Of a DNA stretch of 37,322 nt, positions 15,328-23,823 are shown in pieces. Made by a program: the position numbers and the translations under genes. The stretch lies in assembly GCF_000473065.1 (NCBI RefSeq), contig NZ_AXAZ01000016.1:179-37500 (forward strand). Direction: 5' to 3'. Every line of letters starts with the position of its first letter. The stretch's first letter is position 1. Source of the DNA: Bradyrhizobium sp. WSM1743 (GTDB lineage Bacteria; Pseudomonadota; Alphaproteobacteria; Rhizobiales; Xanthobacteraceae). A model generated the notes under the pieces. It was not told the DNA's origin. It saw nothing but the letters and a program-made list of their open reading frames with translations, and ran no database searches.

Positions 15328-16572
15328 TCACCGTCCCTTGGTCGGGATCTTGTTGTACGGCACGTCCTTGTCAACGCGGATGTCGCCGGGCAGGCCCAGC
15401 ACGCGCTCGGCGATGATGTTGCGCAGGATCTCGTCGGTACCGCCGGCGATGCGCACCGAGGGCGAGGACAGCAGCATCTGCTGGAACTGGCCCTGCACCG
15501 TCTCCTCGTCGTTGCCCGTGAGAACACCGGCTGCGCCCTGCAGGTCCATGGCGTAGGTCGCGATGTCCTGCAGCATTATGCCGGAAACCAGCTTGCCGAT
15601 CGAGTTCTCCGGGCCCGGCCGCTCGCCCTTCGACAGCGCCGAGATCGTGCGGTAGCTGGTGTATTTCAGCCCGCTCGACTTCGCCGCCCAGCTCGCAAGC
15701 TTCGAGCGCACGGCGGGATCGTCGATGGCGAGCCCGTCCTCCAGCATCAAATTGGAGCAGAACTCGAACATCTCAGGCAGGCCGGTCGCAAGCCGCGCGC
15801 CGATCGACATGCGCTCGTTCATCAGCGTGGTCAGCGACACGCTCCAGCCCTCGCCGACGGCCCCTAACCGCTGGCTGTCGGGGATCACGACGTCGGTGAA
15901 ATAGACCTCGTTGAACTCCTGCATGCCGTTGGCCTGCTTGATCGGGCGCACCTCGACGCCCGGGCTCTTCATGTCCAGGAAGAACATGGTGAGGCCCTTG
16001 TGCTTGGGTACGTTCGGGTCGGTGCGCGCGATGAGGAGGCCGTAGTCGGAATAATGCGCGCCCGAGGTCCAGATCTTCTGGCCATTGACGACCCAATTGT
16101 CGCCCTTCTTCTCGGCGCGCGTGCGCAGACCCGCGACGTCGGAGCCGGCGGAAGGCTCGGAGAACAGCTGGCACCAGATCTCCTCGCCTGATGCGAGCTT
16201 GGGCAGATAGCGGCGCTTGGCGGCCTCGCTGCCGAAGGCCATCACGGTCGGGCCGCACATGCCTTCGCCGATCTGGAACGGCTGCGTCAGCTTGCCGTAG
16301 ACGCCCTCCTCCTGCTGCCAGATCACACGCTCGATCGGCGTGGCGCCGCGGCCACCATATTCCTTCGGCCAGTGCAGGCAGACCCAATTGCCTTCGAACT
16401 TCTTCTTCTGCCAGGCCTTGCCGACTTCGACGATGTCGTGATTGGCAAGGCGAATGCGGCCGAGCGAGGATTTTGACAGCTCGGCATGCAGCGCCTTCGG
16501 CGCATTGGCCTCGATCCATTTCCGCGCGGTCTCGCGGAATGCGGCTTCCTGCGGGGTGTCGTCGAAATTCAT
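15328..16572 (-). CDS. Acyl-CoA dehydrogenase, large-subunit type (copy 2)
   Basis: A 414-residue FAD-dependent acyl-CoA dehydrogenase. The middle domain has WCQLFSEPSAGSDVAGLRT (FAD and substrate contacts) and the C-terminal domain ends with IAGGTDEILRNIIAERVLGLPGD, typical of the larger partner in heteromeric enzymes such as PimC or the ChsE-type pairs. It oxidises acyl-CoA to 2-enoyl-CoA and passes electrons to ETF. It is exactly the same length as, and strongly similar throughout to, the gene just upstream at 16745-17989. The start at 16572 (MNFDDTPQ) is shared with that paralogue. The two are separated by a 151-base palindromic repeat. Confidence 0.93.
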   Translation of the reverse strand: MNFDDTPQEAAFRETARKWIEANAPKALHAELSKSSLGRIRLANHDIVEVGKAWQKKKFEGNWVCLHWPKEYGGRGATPIERVIWQQEEGVYGKLTQPFQIGEGMCGPTVMAFGSEAAKRRYLPKLASGEEIWCQLFSEPSAGSDVAGLRTRAEKKGDNWVVNGQKIWTSGAHYSDYGLLIARTDPNVPKHKGLTMFFLDMKSPGVEVRPIKQANGMQEFNEVYFTDVVIPDSQRLGAVGEGWSVSLTTLMNERMSIGARLATGLPEMFEFCSNLMLEDGLAIDDPAVRSKLASWAAKSSGLKYTSYRTISALSKGERPGPENSIGKLVSGIMLQDIATYAMDLQGAAGVLTGNDEETVQGQFQQMLLSSPSVRIAGGTDEILRNIIAERVLGLPGDIRVDKDVPYNKIPTKGR

Positions 16573-16590
16573 CTTCGAACTCTCCTCTCT

Positions 16591-16741
16591 CGTGCCCCGG
16601 ACGCTGCGCAGCGCCATTAGCGCGTTTACGCGCGTCTCAGACGCGCTATGGCGGTGCGCTGCAGAGCCGGGGCCCATTGTAGCTTTCTGGGTCCCGGCTC
16701 TGCGAAGCAGCACTTCGTGCTGCATCGCGTCCGGGACACGA
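16591..16741. repeat. Palindromic repeat, family 1, with nested palindrome
   Basis: Same outer arms as the copy at 15215, but about 35 bases longer. The extra part in one arm is itself a palindrome (TAGCGCGT near 16619 and ACGCGCTA near 16641). It lies between the two acyl-CoA dehydrogenase paralogues. Confidence 0.85.
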
Positions 16742-16744
16742 AAC

Positions 16745-17989
16745 TTATCTTCCCTTTGTCGGGATCTTGTTGAACGGCACGTCCTTGTCGACCCTGATAT
16801 CGCCGGGCAGGCCCAGCACCCGCTCGGCGATGACGTTGCGCATGATCTCGTCGGTGCCGCCTTCGACGCGGGTGCCCGGCGCGCGCAGCAGCATGGCCTG
16901 GAAGCGGCCGGCCACTTCGGCGTCTTCGGGACCGCTGACGACGCCAGCCGCACCTTGCAAATCCAGCGCGTAGGTCGCCACATCCTGGATCATCGCGCCC
17001 GCCACCAGCTTGCCGATCGAATTCTCTGGCCCCGGCCGCTCGCCCTTCGACAGCGCCGAGATCGCGCGCATGCTGGTGTAGCGCAGGCCGCTCGCCTTCA
17101 CCGCCCAGTTCGCGAGCTTGGAGCGCACCGCGCGATCCTCGATCGCAGGCCCATCGTCGAGCATCAGGCTGGAGCAATATTCGAACAGCTCCGGGAAACC
17201 GGTCGCAACACCGGCGCCGATCGACATCCGCTCGTTCATCAGCGTGGTCAGCGAGACGTTCCAGCCGTCACCGACCTCGCCGAGGCGCTGATGGTCGGGG
17301 ATGCGCACATTGGTGAAATAGACCTCGTTGAAGTCGGAAGCGCCGCTTGCCTGCTTGATCGGCCTGACCTCGACGCCGGGGCTCTTCATGTCCAGGAAGA
17401 ACATGGTGAGGCCCTTGTGCTTGGGCACGGTCGGATCGGTGCGGGTGAGCAAAATGCCGTAGTCGGAATAATGCGCGCCCGACGTCCAGATTTTCTGGCC
17501 GTTGATGATCCACTCGTCGCCATCCTTCTCCGCGCGCGTGCGCAGGCCCGCGACGTCGGAGCCGCCGGCCGGCTCGGAGAACAGCTGGCACCAGACGTTC
17601 TCGCCGGAAGCGAGTGGCGGCAGATATTTGCGCTTATGCTCCTCGCGCGCGAACGCCATCATGGTCGGCCCGCACATGCCATGGCCGATGATGAACATGT
17701 GCGAGAGCTTGCCGAACGGGCCCTCCTCCTGCTGCCAGATCACGCGCTCGATCGGCGAGGCGCCGCGGCCACCATATTCCTTCGGCCAGTGCAGGCAGGC
17801 CCAGCCGGCGTCGGCTTTCTTCTTCTGCCAGGCCTTTGCGACCTCCAGAATGTTGGCGTTCTTGAGCTGGGTGCGGCCGAGCGAGGATTTGCGCAGCTCG
17901 TCCTCGTACTGCTTCGGCGCGTTCGCGCTGATCCAGGCGCGGGCGGTAGCGCGGAACTCGGCTTCCTGTGGGGTGTCGTCGAAGTTCAT
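16745..17989 (-). CDS. Acyl-CoA dehydrogenase, large-subunit type (copy 1)
   Basis: A 414-residue acyl-CoA dehydrogenase, the tandem paralogue of the gene at 15328. It carries WCQLFSEPAGGSDVAGLRTRA, KIWTSGAHYSDYG and VEGGTDEIMRNVIAERVLGLPGD. By eye about three quarters of residues match copy 2, with differences concentrated near SLGRTQLKNANILEV and the linker before the last helix. Both end with DVPxNKIPTKGR. Downstream of the small-subunit gene in the same transcription direction, it could pair with that subunit in an alpha2-beta2 enzyme. Substrate specificity cannot be read out. Confidence 0.93.
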   Translation of the reverse strand: MNFDDTPQEAEFRATARAWISANAPKQYEDELRKSSLGRTQLKNANILEVAKAWQKKKADAGWACLHWPKEYGGRGASPIERVIWQQEEGPFGKLSHMFIIGHGMCGPTMMAFAREEHKRKYLPPLASGENVWCQLFSEPAGGSDVAGLRTRAEKDGDEWIINGQKIWTSGAHYSDYGILLTRTDPTVPKHKGLTMFFLDMKSPGVEVRPIKQASGASDFNEVYFTNVRIPDHQRLGEVGDGWNVSLTTLMNERMSIGAGVATGFPELFEYCSSLMLDDGPAIEDRAVRSKLANWAVKASGLRYTSMRAISALSKGERPGPENSIGKLVAGAMIQDVATYALDLQGAAGVVSGPEDAEVAGRFQAMLLRAPGTRVEGGTDEIMRNVIAERVLGLPGDIRVDKDVPFNKIPTKGR

Positions 17990-18006
17990 CTTTGTTCTCT
18001 TCTTCC

Positions 18007-18096
18007 GTCATTCCGGGGCGATGCGCAGCATCGAACCCGGAATCCAGAGGTTATCGACTCAACTCGAGATTCCGGGTTCGCGCGCCGCGGAATGAC
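18007..18096. repeat. Palindromic intergenic repeat, family 2
   Basis: A 90-base palindrome bounded by GTCATTCCG and CGGAATGAC, with inner arms GAACCCGGAAT and ATTCCGGGTTC. A second copy is at 32819-32896. It ends directly before the stop codon of the acyl-CoA dehydrogenase at 18098 and could act as an mRNA-stabilising or terminating hairpin. Confidence 0.8.
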
Positions 18097-18097
18097 A

Positions 18098-19225
18098 TCA
18101 CGCCGCGTTCTTCTTCCGCATCCTGTCGATCAATTGGTCTTCCCAATAGGACAGGCTGCCGAGCCCGAGTGCCATCGCATTGGCGCGGCGGTAGTACATG
18201 TGGCAGTCGAACTCCCAGGTGAAACCCATGCCACCGTGAACCTGGATGTTATTCTTGGCGCAGTGCTGGAACGCCTGCGTCGCGCTGATGCGCGCGGCGG
18301 CCGCAGCTTCCGGCAGCTCGGCCGCATTGGTCGAGAGCGCCCAGGCCCCGTAATAGCTGTTGGAGCGCGCCAGCGTCGCGGAGACGTACATGTCGGCGAG
18401 CATGTGCTTGACCGCCTGGAACGAGCCGATCGGACGGCCGAAGGCGATGCGGTCGAGCGCGTAGTCGCGGCCCATCTCCAAGGCGCGATCAGCCCCGCCG
18501 ACCTGCTCGAACGCGCACAGCACCGCGGCGCGGTCGAGCACCTCGGTGAGGATGCCCCAGCCTTCGCCCGCGGCGCCGAGTGGCTCCGCCTTGCAATCCC
18601 TGAAGGTGATCTCGGCCTGCCCGCGGGTCGGATCGAGATTGGTGAGGCCTTTGACCTCGACGCCACCCGCTTTGAGATCGACCAGGAACAGCGAGATGTC
18701 AGCGTCGCGCCCGCTCGATCCCGTGCGCGCAGCGACCACGGCGAAGTCGGCAATCGCGCCATCGGGCACCGGCTTCTTGACGCCGTTGAGCACACCATTC
18801 GCAGCCGTCAGCTTGACGTTCTTCGGCGACGGATTGCCCTTGCCCTCGAACAGCGCCAGCGTCCCGATCGCCTCGCCGGAAGCAATCGCAGGCAGCCATT
18901 TCTTCTTCTGTGCCTCGCTGCCCGCGATCAACAGCGCTTCGGCGGCGAGGTACACCGTCGAAGAAAACGGCACCGGCGCGTTGGCCCTGCCCATCTCCTC
19001 CGCGATCACGCACAGCTCGAGATGGCCGGCGCCGGCGCCGCCGAACTCCTCAGGGATGGCGACGCCGAGGAAGCCCATCTCGGCGAGGCCTTTCCACAGA
19101 TCCTTGTCGTAAGGCGCCTTGCCGTCGAGCACGACGCGCACCGCCTTGGGCGAGCACTTCTCGGCGAGGAACTTGCGCGCCTGGTCGCGGAGCTGTTTTT
19201 GATCGTCGGAGAAATCGAAGTTCAT
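18098..19225 (-). CDS. Acyl-CoA dehydrogenase, small-subunit type
   Basis: A 375-residue acyl-CoA dehydrogenase-like protein starting MNFDFSDDQKQLRDQARKF. The C-terminal domain has DRIAFGRPIGSFQAVKHMLAD (the FAD-adenine arginine region) and IQVHGGMGFTWEFDCHMYYRRA. Shorter and more divergent than the 414-residue genes downstream, it resembles the smaller partner of heteromeric enzymes such as PimD of the pimelate operon and the actinobacterial steroid-degrading pairs. In those pairs one subunit carries the base and FAD is shared between them. The 27-residue difference to an upstream start (19252) is not supported by homology. Its start lies 27 bases downstream of the CoA ligase stop, with no repeat between, so co-transcription is likely. 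Confidence 0.9.
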   Translation of the reverse strand: MNFDFSDDQKQLRDQARKFLAEKCSPKAVRVVLDGKAPYDKDLWKGLAEMGFLGVAIPEEFGGAGAGHLELCVIAEEMGRANAPVPFSSTVYLAAEALLIAGSEAQKKKWLPAIASGEAIGTLALFEGKGNPSPKNVKLTAANGVLNGVKKPVPDGAIADFAVVAARTGSSGRDADISLFLVDLKAGGVEVKGLTNLDPTRGQAEITFRDCKAEPLGAAGEGWGILTEVLDRAAVLCAFEQVGGADRALEMGRDYALDRIAFGRPIGSFQAVKHMLADMYVSATLARSNSYYGAWALSTNAAELPEAAAAARISATQAFQHCAKNNIQVHGGMGFTWEFDCHMYYRRANAMALGLGSLSYWEDQLIDRMRKKNAA

Positions 19226-19252
19226 GGCGCGTACCCGTGTTGATGATGTCAA

Positions 19253-21124
19253 TTACTTGAGAATGATGACTTCTTGGTCCGGCTTATCCGCATAGAGCCG
19301 CTCCACCAGCGCGGCGCGGCGTTCGAGGCCGGCGCGCTGGTTGATGTAGCCCTTGTCGGTGAGCTCATTGCCGTCGATCGAGGGCGGCTCGACCATCAGC
19401 ATCGCGCGCGCGATGACCCGGCTGCTGGCGCCTTCGCATTCACGGTTGTGGGCTTCCAGGCCGCGCTTGAAACAGGCGATCACCTCGGGATGCTTCACCG
19501 CATCGGCAAAGCTCAGATCGGCATTGCCGGTGAGCTGCCGGCAGGCATGCAGGTTCGGCCAGGCCAAGAGGCCGATGAACGGGCGGTCCTGCCCCGCGAC
19601 CAGCGCGTCGTGCACGACCGGCGTTGCGGCTGCGATCGCATCGGTCCTGAGCGAGCCGACATGCACGAAGGTGCCGGTGGTGAGCTTGAAGTCCTCCACC
19701 ACGCGGCCGGCAAAGATGATGCCTTGCTCCGGATCGGAATCGTCGACGAAGATGCCGGCGTCGCCGATGCAGTAAAAACCTTCCTCGTCGAACATCTTCC
19801 TGGTCAGCTCCGGCTGGCCGAAATAGCCGGGTGTGACGTTGACGCCGCGCAGCCGCAATTCGTATTTCGAGCCGCAGGGCACCATCTTCAACTCGACGCC
19901 CGGGAACGGCAGACCGATCAGGCCGACGCGCTCGGTGTCCCAATAGGTGCCGGTCGAGGTCGGCGCGGTCTCGGTTGAGCCCCAGCCGGTGTAGAACACG
20001 ATGCGCTCGCCGGTGGTCTTCACCGCCAGCGCCTGCATGCGGTCGTAGAGATCGTCCGGCAGCCGCGCGCCGCCATAGGCCATGATCGACAAATTCTTGA
20101 AGAAGGAGCGGCAGAGCGCGTCGTCCTTCTCCATCGCCGCCGCGAGCGCGGCATAGCCGGCGGGCACGTTGGCGTAATAGGTCGGCGAGATCTCGCGCAG
20201 GTTTCGCAGCGTCTCCTCGAACTGGCCCGGCATCGGCCTTCCGTCATCGATATAGAGCGTGCCGCCATCGACCAGGATCGGGTGGAACGCCGCATTGCCG
20301 CCCATGGTGTGATTCCACGGCATCCAGTCCAGCATGGTCGAGATCGGACCGCTGGGATCGCGCGGCCGCACCTGCATCATCATCGCCGCATTGGCGCACA
20401 TCATCTCCTGCGTGTTGATGACGGCCTTGGGCATGCCGGTCGAGCCTGACGTGAACAGCAGCTTGCCGACCGTGTCGGGCGTGATCTTCGCGATCGACTC
20501 CTCGATGTCCTTGGTCACCGGCGTTGCCGCAAGCTCGGCGAAGCTGACGCTCTTGATGTCGTCGCAAGGCCGCGCGACGTGAACCACGGTAACGCCGCTA
20601 AGGTCGAGCGCTTTCAGCGCCTTCTCGAAGATCGGGCCGTCCTGCACCATCACCACGGCCGGCTTGATCAGGTCGAACAAATATTTCAGCTTGACGTGAT
20701 CGTGGCTCATCAGGGAATAGGCCGGCGACACCGGCGCCGCGGGGACGCGCGCCTGCATCGCAGCCTGCGTCATCAGGGCGTGCTCGATCGAATTGCCGGA
20801 GAGGATCGTGACCGGCCGTCCCGCAAGCTTGAGATTCAGCAATCCTTGAGTCAGCGCGTCCACGGTGCGCTTGGCTTTCCCATAAGACACCTTGCGCCAT
20901 TCGCGGTTGGGGCCGCCGCGCTGTGCCAGCCAAATGCGCTCGGGCGCTTCCTTCGCCCACTTCGCCAGCGATGCCGGGATGTGCTTCTCATAGGGCTGCA
21001 GCGGAATGCGCGACTTCAGCACCACGGTGCCGTCGGCGCGCCGCTCGACATCGATGTCGCGCTTGAGCCATTGAACCTTGCGAAAGGCGGGCCTTGTCAT
21101 CACCGCCGCCGCGCTCCCACTCAT
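19253..21124 (-). CDS. CoA ligase, feruloyl-CoA synthase-like
   Basis: A 623-residue AMP-forming ligase. It has LLFTSGSTGMPKAVINTQ, YTGWGSTETAPTSTGTYWD, CIGDAGIFVD and FAGRVVEDFKLTTGTFVHVG, the feruloyl-CoA synthase (Fcs) branch signature rather than the fatty-acid one. Members activate hydroxycinnamates or other bulky carboxylic acids with ATP and CoA. The ATG at 21124 has GGGAG 8 bases upstream; the longer frame to 21298 lacks resemblance. An enoyl-CoA hydratase gene lies 43 bases upstream on the same strand. No vanillin dehydrogenase is present, so the family name should not be taken as the substrate. Confidence 0.9.
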   Translation of the reverse strand: MSGSAAAVMTRPAFRKVQWLKRDIDVERRADGTVVLKSRIPLQPYEKHIPASLAKWAKEAPERIWLAQRGGPNREWRKVSYGKAKRTVDALTQGLLNLKLAGRPVTILSGNSIEHALMTQAAMQARVPAAPVSPAYSLMSHDHVKLKYLFDLIKPAVVMVQDGPIFEKALKALDLSGVTVVHVARPCDDIKSVSFAELAATPVTKDIEESIAKITPDTVGKLLFTSGSTGMPKAVINTQEMMCANAAMMMQVRPRDPSGPISTMLDWMPWNHTMGGNAAFHPILVDGGTLYIDDGRPMPGQFEETLRNLREISPTYYANVPAGYAALAAAMEKDDALCRSFFKNLSIMAYGGARLPDDLYDRMQALAVKTTGERIVFYTGWGSTETAPTSTGTYWDTERVGLIGLPFPGVELKMVPCGSKYELRLRGVNVTPGYFGQPELTRKMFDEEGFYCIGDAGIFVDDSDPEQGIIFAGRVVEDFKLTTGTFVHVGSLRTDAIAAATPVVHDALVAGQDRPFIGLLAWPNLHACRQLTGNADLSFADAVKHPEVIACFKRGLEAHNRECEGASSRVIARAMLMVEPPSIDGNELTDKGYINQRAGLERRAALVERLYADKPDQEVIILK

Positions 21125-21167
21125 TTTGCGTCTCCCGGAATTGCTGTCCTTTGCGGATCTTCGTGGT

Positions 21168-21974
21168 TCAGCGCCTGATATAGACAGGCTTTCGCTTCTC
21201 AAGGAAGGCCCTGATGCCTTCCGAAAACTCTTCCGAGCGGCTGCACAGGACCTGGTTGCGATCCTCCATCGCGATCGCAGCTTCCAGCGATCCAGCATCG
21301 ACGCTCATGTTGAGACATTCCTTGGACAGCCGCAGCCCCACGGGAGAAGCCGTCATCATCGCCTCGACATAAGGCGCAGCCGCTTCGTCGAGCTTGTCCT
21401 CGTCGACGACCTCCGAGACGAGGCCGACCGCGAGCGCGCGCTCGGCGCCGATGAAGCGCCCCGTGAGGATAAGCTCGGATGCGACGGACACGCCGACAAG
21501 CCGCGGCAGGAAATAGCTGGTACCGATGTCGCAGCCGCCGAGGCCGAGCTTGATAAAGGCGCAGTTCATCCGCGCCGATTTGGTGGCGATGCGGATGTCG
21601 GAGGCCAGCGCCAGCGCAAAGCCGCCACCGGCCGCCGCGCCCTGGACGAGCGAGATGATTGGCTGCGGACAGCGCCGCATCAACATCACGATGTCGGCAA
21701 TGCGGCGCTGCGAGTCCAGCGACTCCATGACGCCAGGCGGCTCCTGCTGCCCGGCACGGCGCGCCATTGCCGCCTTGAGGTCGAGGCCTGCGCAGAAATT
21801 CTTGCCGGCACCCTTCAGCACCACCACGCGGGTGTCGCGGTTGCGCTGCAGGCTCTGGAAATAGACGTTGAGCGCATCGATCAACGCAGGATCGAGCGCG
21901 TTGAGGCTGTCAGGACGATTGAGCGTCACCCGGTCGACGCCGTCGTCATGCTCGATCAGCAACGGTTGGGACAT
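21168..21974 (-). CDS. Enoyl-CoA hydratase/isomerase family protein
   Basis: A 268-residue crotonase. It shows the oxyanion-hole segments KGAGKNFCAGLDLKA and VQGAAAGGGFALALASDIRIA, and the third motif FIKLGLGGCDIGTSYFLPRLVG where the usual catalytic glutamates would lie. Several of those positions carry G or D here, so the exact reaction (hydration, isomerisation or hydrolysis) is uncertain. The ATG at 21974 has GAGAGG a few bases before it; a GTG 12 bases upstream is the alternative. It precedes the CoA ligase and should act on the product of the dehydrogenases. Confidence 0.9.
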   Translation of the reverse strand: MSQPLLIEHDDGVDRVTLNRPDSLNALDPALIDALNVYFQSLQRNRDTRVVVLKGAGKNFCAGLDLKAAMARRAGQQEPPGVMESLDSQRRIADIVMLMRRCPQPIISLVQGAAAGGGFALALASDIRIATKSARMNCAFIKLGLGGCDIGTSYFLPRLVGVSVASELILTGRFIGAERALAVGLVSEVVDEDKLDEAAAPYVEAMMTASPVGLRLSKECLNMSVDAGSLEAAIAMEDRNQVLCSRSEEFSEGIRAFLEKRKPVYIRR

Positions 21975-22014
21975 GGGGCCTCTCACTTTCTTGCCACACG
22001 GAGACCGTCTCCCA

Positions 22015-22170
22015 CCCTCCCCTGGAGGGGGAGGGTCGGCTCACATTGCGCGCAGCGGAATGTGAGACGGGGTGGGGTGAAAGTCTCTCCGCGCAGAGAC
22101 TGCCCGAGTGGAGAGATCACCCCACCCCGCTCGCGCTTCGCGCGATCGACCCTCCCCCTCCAGGGGAGGG
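22015..22170. repeat. MITE-like element with perfect 24-bp inverted ends
   Basis: Positions 22015-22038 and 22147-22170 are perfect 24-bp inverted repeats rich in C/G runs. A second pair of 13-bp arms lies inside (CGGGGTGGGGTGA and TCACCCCACCCCG). It encodes nothing and sits between the enoyl-CoA hydratase and SDR genes on the minus strand. I see no clear target duplication. Confidence 0.75.
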
Positions 22171-22185
22171 TAAAAAGAGCGCTGC

Positions 22186-22944
22186 TTACCGCGGCGCCAT
22201 ACGGATCGCGCCGTCGAGGCGGATGGTCTCGCCGTTCAGCATCGGATTCTCGACGATGTGCACCGCGAGCATGCCGTATTCGGCGGCGTCGCCGAGACGC
22301 GACGGATGCGGCACCTGGGCGCCCAGGCTCTTGCGGGCCTCTTCGTTCAAGCCCATCAGCAGCGGCGTGAAGAACAGGCCGGGCGCGATGGTGTTGACGC
22401 GGATCTTCTGGCTGGCGAGATCGCGCGCGGCCGGCAGCGTGAGGCCGACGACGCCACCCTTCGAGGCCGAATAGGCGATCTGGCCGATCTGGCCTTCGTA
22501 AGCGGCAACCGAAGCGGTGTTGATGATGACGCCGCGCTCTTCGCCGATGGGCTCCGCAGTGACGAGACGTTCGGCGAACAGGCGCAGGCAGTTGAAGGTG
22601 CCGATCAGATTGACGTTGATGATGCGCGCGAACTTTTCCAGCGGATAAACACCGTCGCGGCCGACGATGCGCTGCGAGCCACCGATGCCGGCGCAGTTCA
22701 TCAGCACGCGCGCGACGCCATGCGCGGCTTCCGCTTTCGCGATCGCGGCCTTGATCTGCTCCTCGCTGGTGACGTCGGCGTGCAGCGCGACGCCCTTCAC
22801 TTCAGCGGCGACCTTCTCGGCGTTCTCCTTGCTCTGGTCGATCACGCCGATCTTGGCGCCCTTCGCGGCCATGGCGCGGGCGGTCGCGGCGCCAAGGCCC
22901 GAGCCACCGCCGGTGATGAGAACCGCAACGTCTTTCAACTGCAT
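22186..22944 (-). CDS. SDR dehydrogenase, 3-hydroxyacyl-CoA type (HSD10-like)
   Basis: A 252-residue short-chain dehydrogenase. It has TGGGSGLG at the cofactor site, NCAGIGG, and the catalytic Ser-Tyr-Lys in INTASVAAYEGQIGQIAYSASK. The long loop with SQRIVGRDGVYPLEKFARIINVN matches the HSD10/type II 3-hydroxyacyl-CoA dehydrogenase family, including the C-terminal ENPMLNGETIRLDGAIRM. It should oxidise 3-hydroxyacyl-CoA with NAD+. It is the second gene after tetR, 67 bases downstream of it. Confidence 0.9.
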   Translation of the reverse strand: MQLKDVAVLITGGGSGLGAATARAMAAKGAKIGVIDQSKENAEKVAAEVKGVALHADVTSEEQIKAAIAKAEAAHGVARVLMNCAGIGGSQRIVGRDGVYPLEKFARIINVNLIGTFNCLRLFAERLVTAEPIGEERGVIINTASVAAYEGQIGQIAYSASKGGVVGLTLPAARDLASQKIRVNTIAPGLFFTPLLMGLNEEARKSLGAQVPHPSRLGDAAEYGMLAVHIVENPMLNGETIRLDGAIRMAPR

Positions 22945-23011
22945 CGCTTGTACCTTTCCTTGGGCGTTTCTTCTCTGGACTTGTCTTCTCTAGGCTTGGG
23001 AGTTCGGTCGA

Positions 23012-23671
23012 CTATCCGGCCGCGGCAGCTTCCTCGGCTTGCGTGAGGATGCCGCCGCAGATCAGCGCTTCCATGTGCTTGATGTATTTCCGGCAGACGT
23101 CGTCGGTGACCGGGCCGACGCCAGTCGCGCGGGACATCGCGTGCCGGCCGAAGAACAGATGATCGCAGGCGCCGATCAGGCTGGTGTAGAACAACACCGG
23201 ATCGGTCTGGCGGAATTCGCCGCGGCTGACGCCTTCGGCCAGCAGGCGGCGATGGAAGTCCAATAGCGGCGCAACGAAGAATTTCGAGACTTCATCGGCG
23301 GAGCTCGCGCTGGTCTCGTGCAGCAGATAGTGGATCAGCCGGTTCATGTACGGGAACCGATGATAGGCGCGGATAATGCCGGCGATATGCAGCTTCAGCT
23401 TCGCCGTCGACGTGATCGGCTGCGCCAGCAGATATTCGAGATTGGACATCTCGGTTGCGGCATCGCGCGCGAGCAGCGCCAGCAACAGGCCGTCCTTGTT
23501 GCCGAAGTGATATTTGACCAGCGCGGCGTTGGCGCCCGACTTCTGCGCAATATCGGAGAGCGAGATCTCGATCGAGGAGCGCTCGATCATCAGCTCGCTG
23601 GCGGCCACGAGCAATTTCTCTGCCGTGGAATTTTTCCCGCCGGGGAGCCTGTTCGGTACGCTGGTAGCCAC
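23012..23671 (-). CDS. TetR/AcrR-family transcriptional regulator
   Basis: A 219-residue regulator. The N-terminal helix-turn-helix lies around residues 17-65 (KLLVAASELMIERSSIEISLSDIAQKSG, then ANAALVKYHFGNKDGLL), followed by an alpha-helical ligand domain. The start codon is GTG at 23671. Placed at the head of the minus-strand acyl-CoA genes and divergent from the thiolase gene, it most likely represses both and responds to an acyl-CoA, as in related fatty-acid or cholesterol regulators. The ligand is inferred only. Confidence 0.92.
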   Translation of the reverse strand: MATSVPNRLPGGKNSTAEKLLVAASELMIERSSIEISLSDIAQKSGANAALVKYHFGNKDGLLLALLARDAATEMSNLEYLLAQPITSTAKLKLHIAGIIRAYHRFPYMNRLIHYLLHETSASSADEVSKFFVAPLLDFHRRLLAEGVSRGEFRQTDPVLFYTSLIGACDHLFFGRHAMSRATGVGPVTDDVCRKYIKHMEALICGGILTQAEEAAAAG

Positions 23672-23737
23672 GGAGATCCCTGTTTGGCCGCTGGAAACGG
23701 GGCGCAGATAAGCCCAAGCAGCGCCTCATCACAAGAG

Positions 23738-23757
23738 TTAATTGATCGATTGACTAA
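23738..23757. promoter_or_regulatory. Candidate TetR operator
   Basis: TTAATTGAT-CG-ATTGACTAA: 6 of 9 half-site positions are symmetric around a central CG. It is the only AT-rich symmetric site in the 152-base intergenic region between tetR and the divergent thiolase gene, so it is well placed for control of both. Confidence 0.5.
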
Positions 23758-23823
23758 ACGATATCGCACCCCTTAAATCCGCCCCCGACAACCCAATTCA
23801 GAACAATCATGGGAGAGACCGAA

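Noticed and set aside
16442..19243. A very long plus-strand open frame (over 900 codons) opposite the acyl-CoA dehydrogenase genes
   Set aside because: It is antisense to two well-conserved genes, crosses a repeat, and its protein is an Arg/Ala/Asp-rich composition typical of mirror frames in GC-rich DNA.
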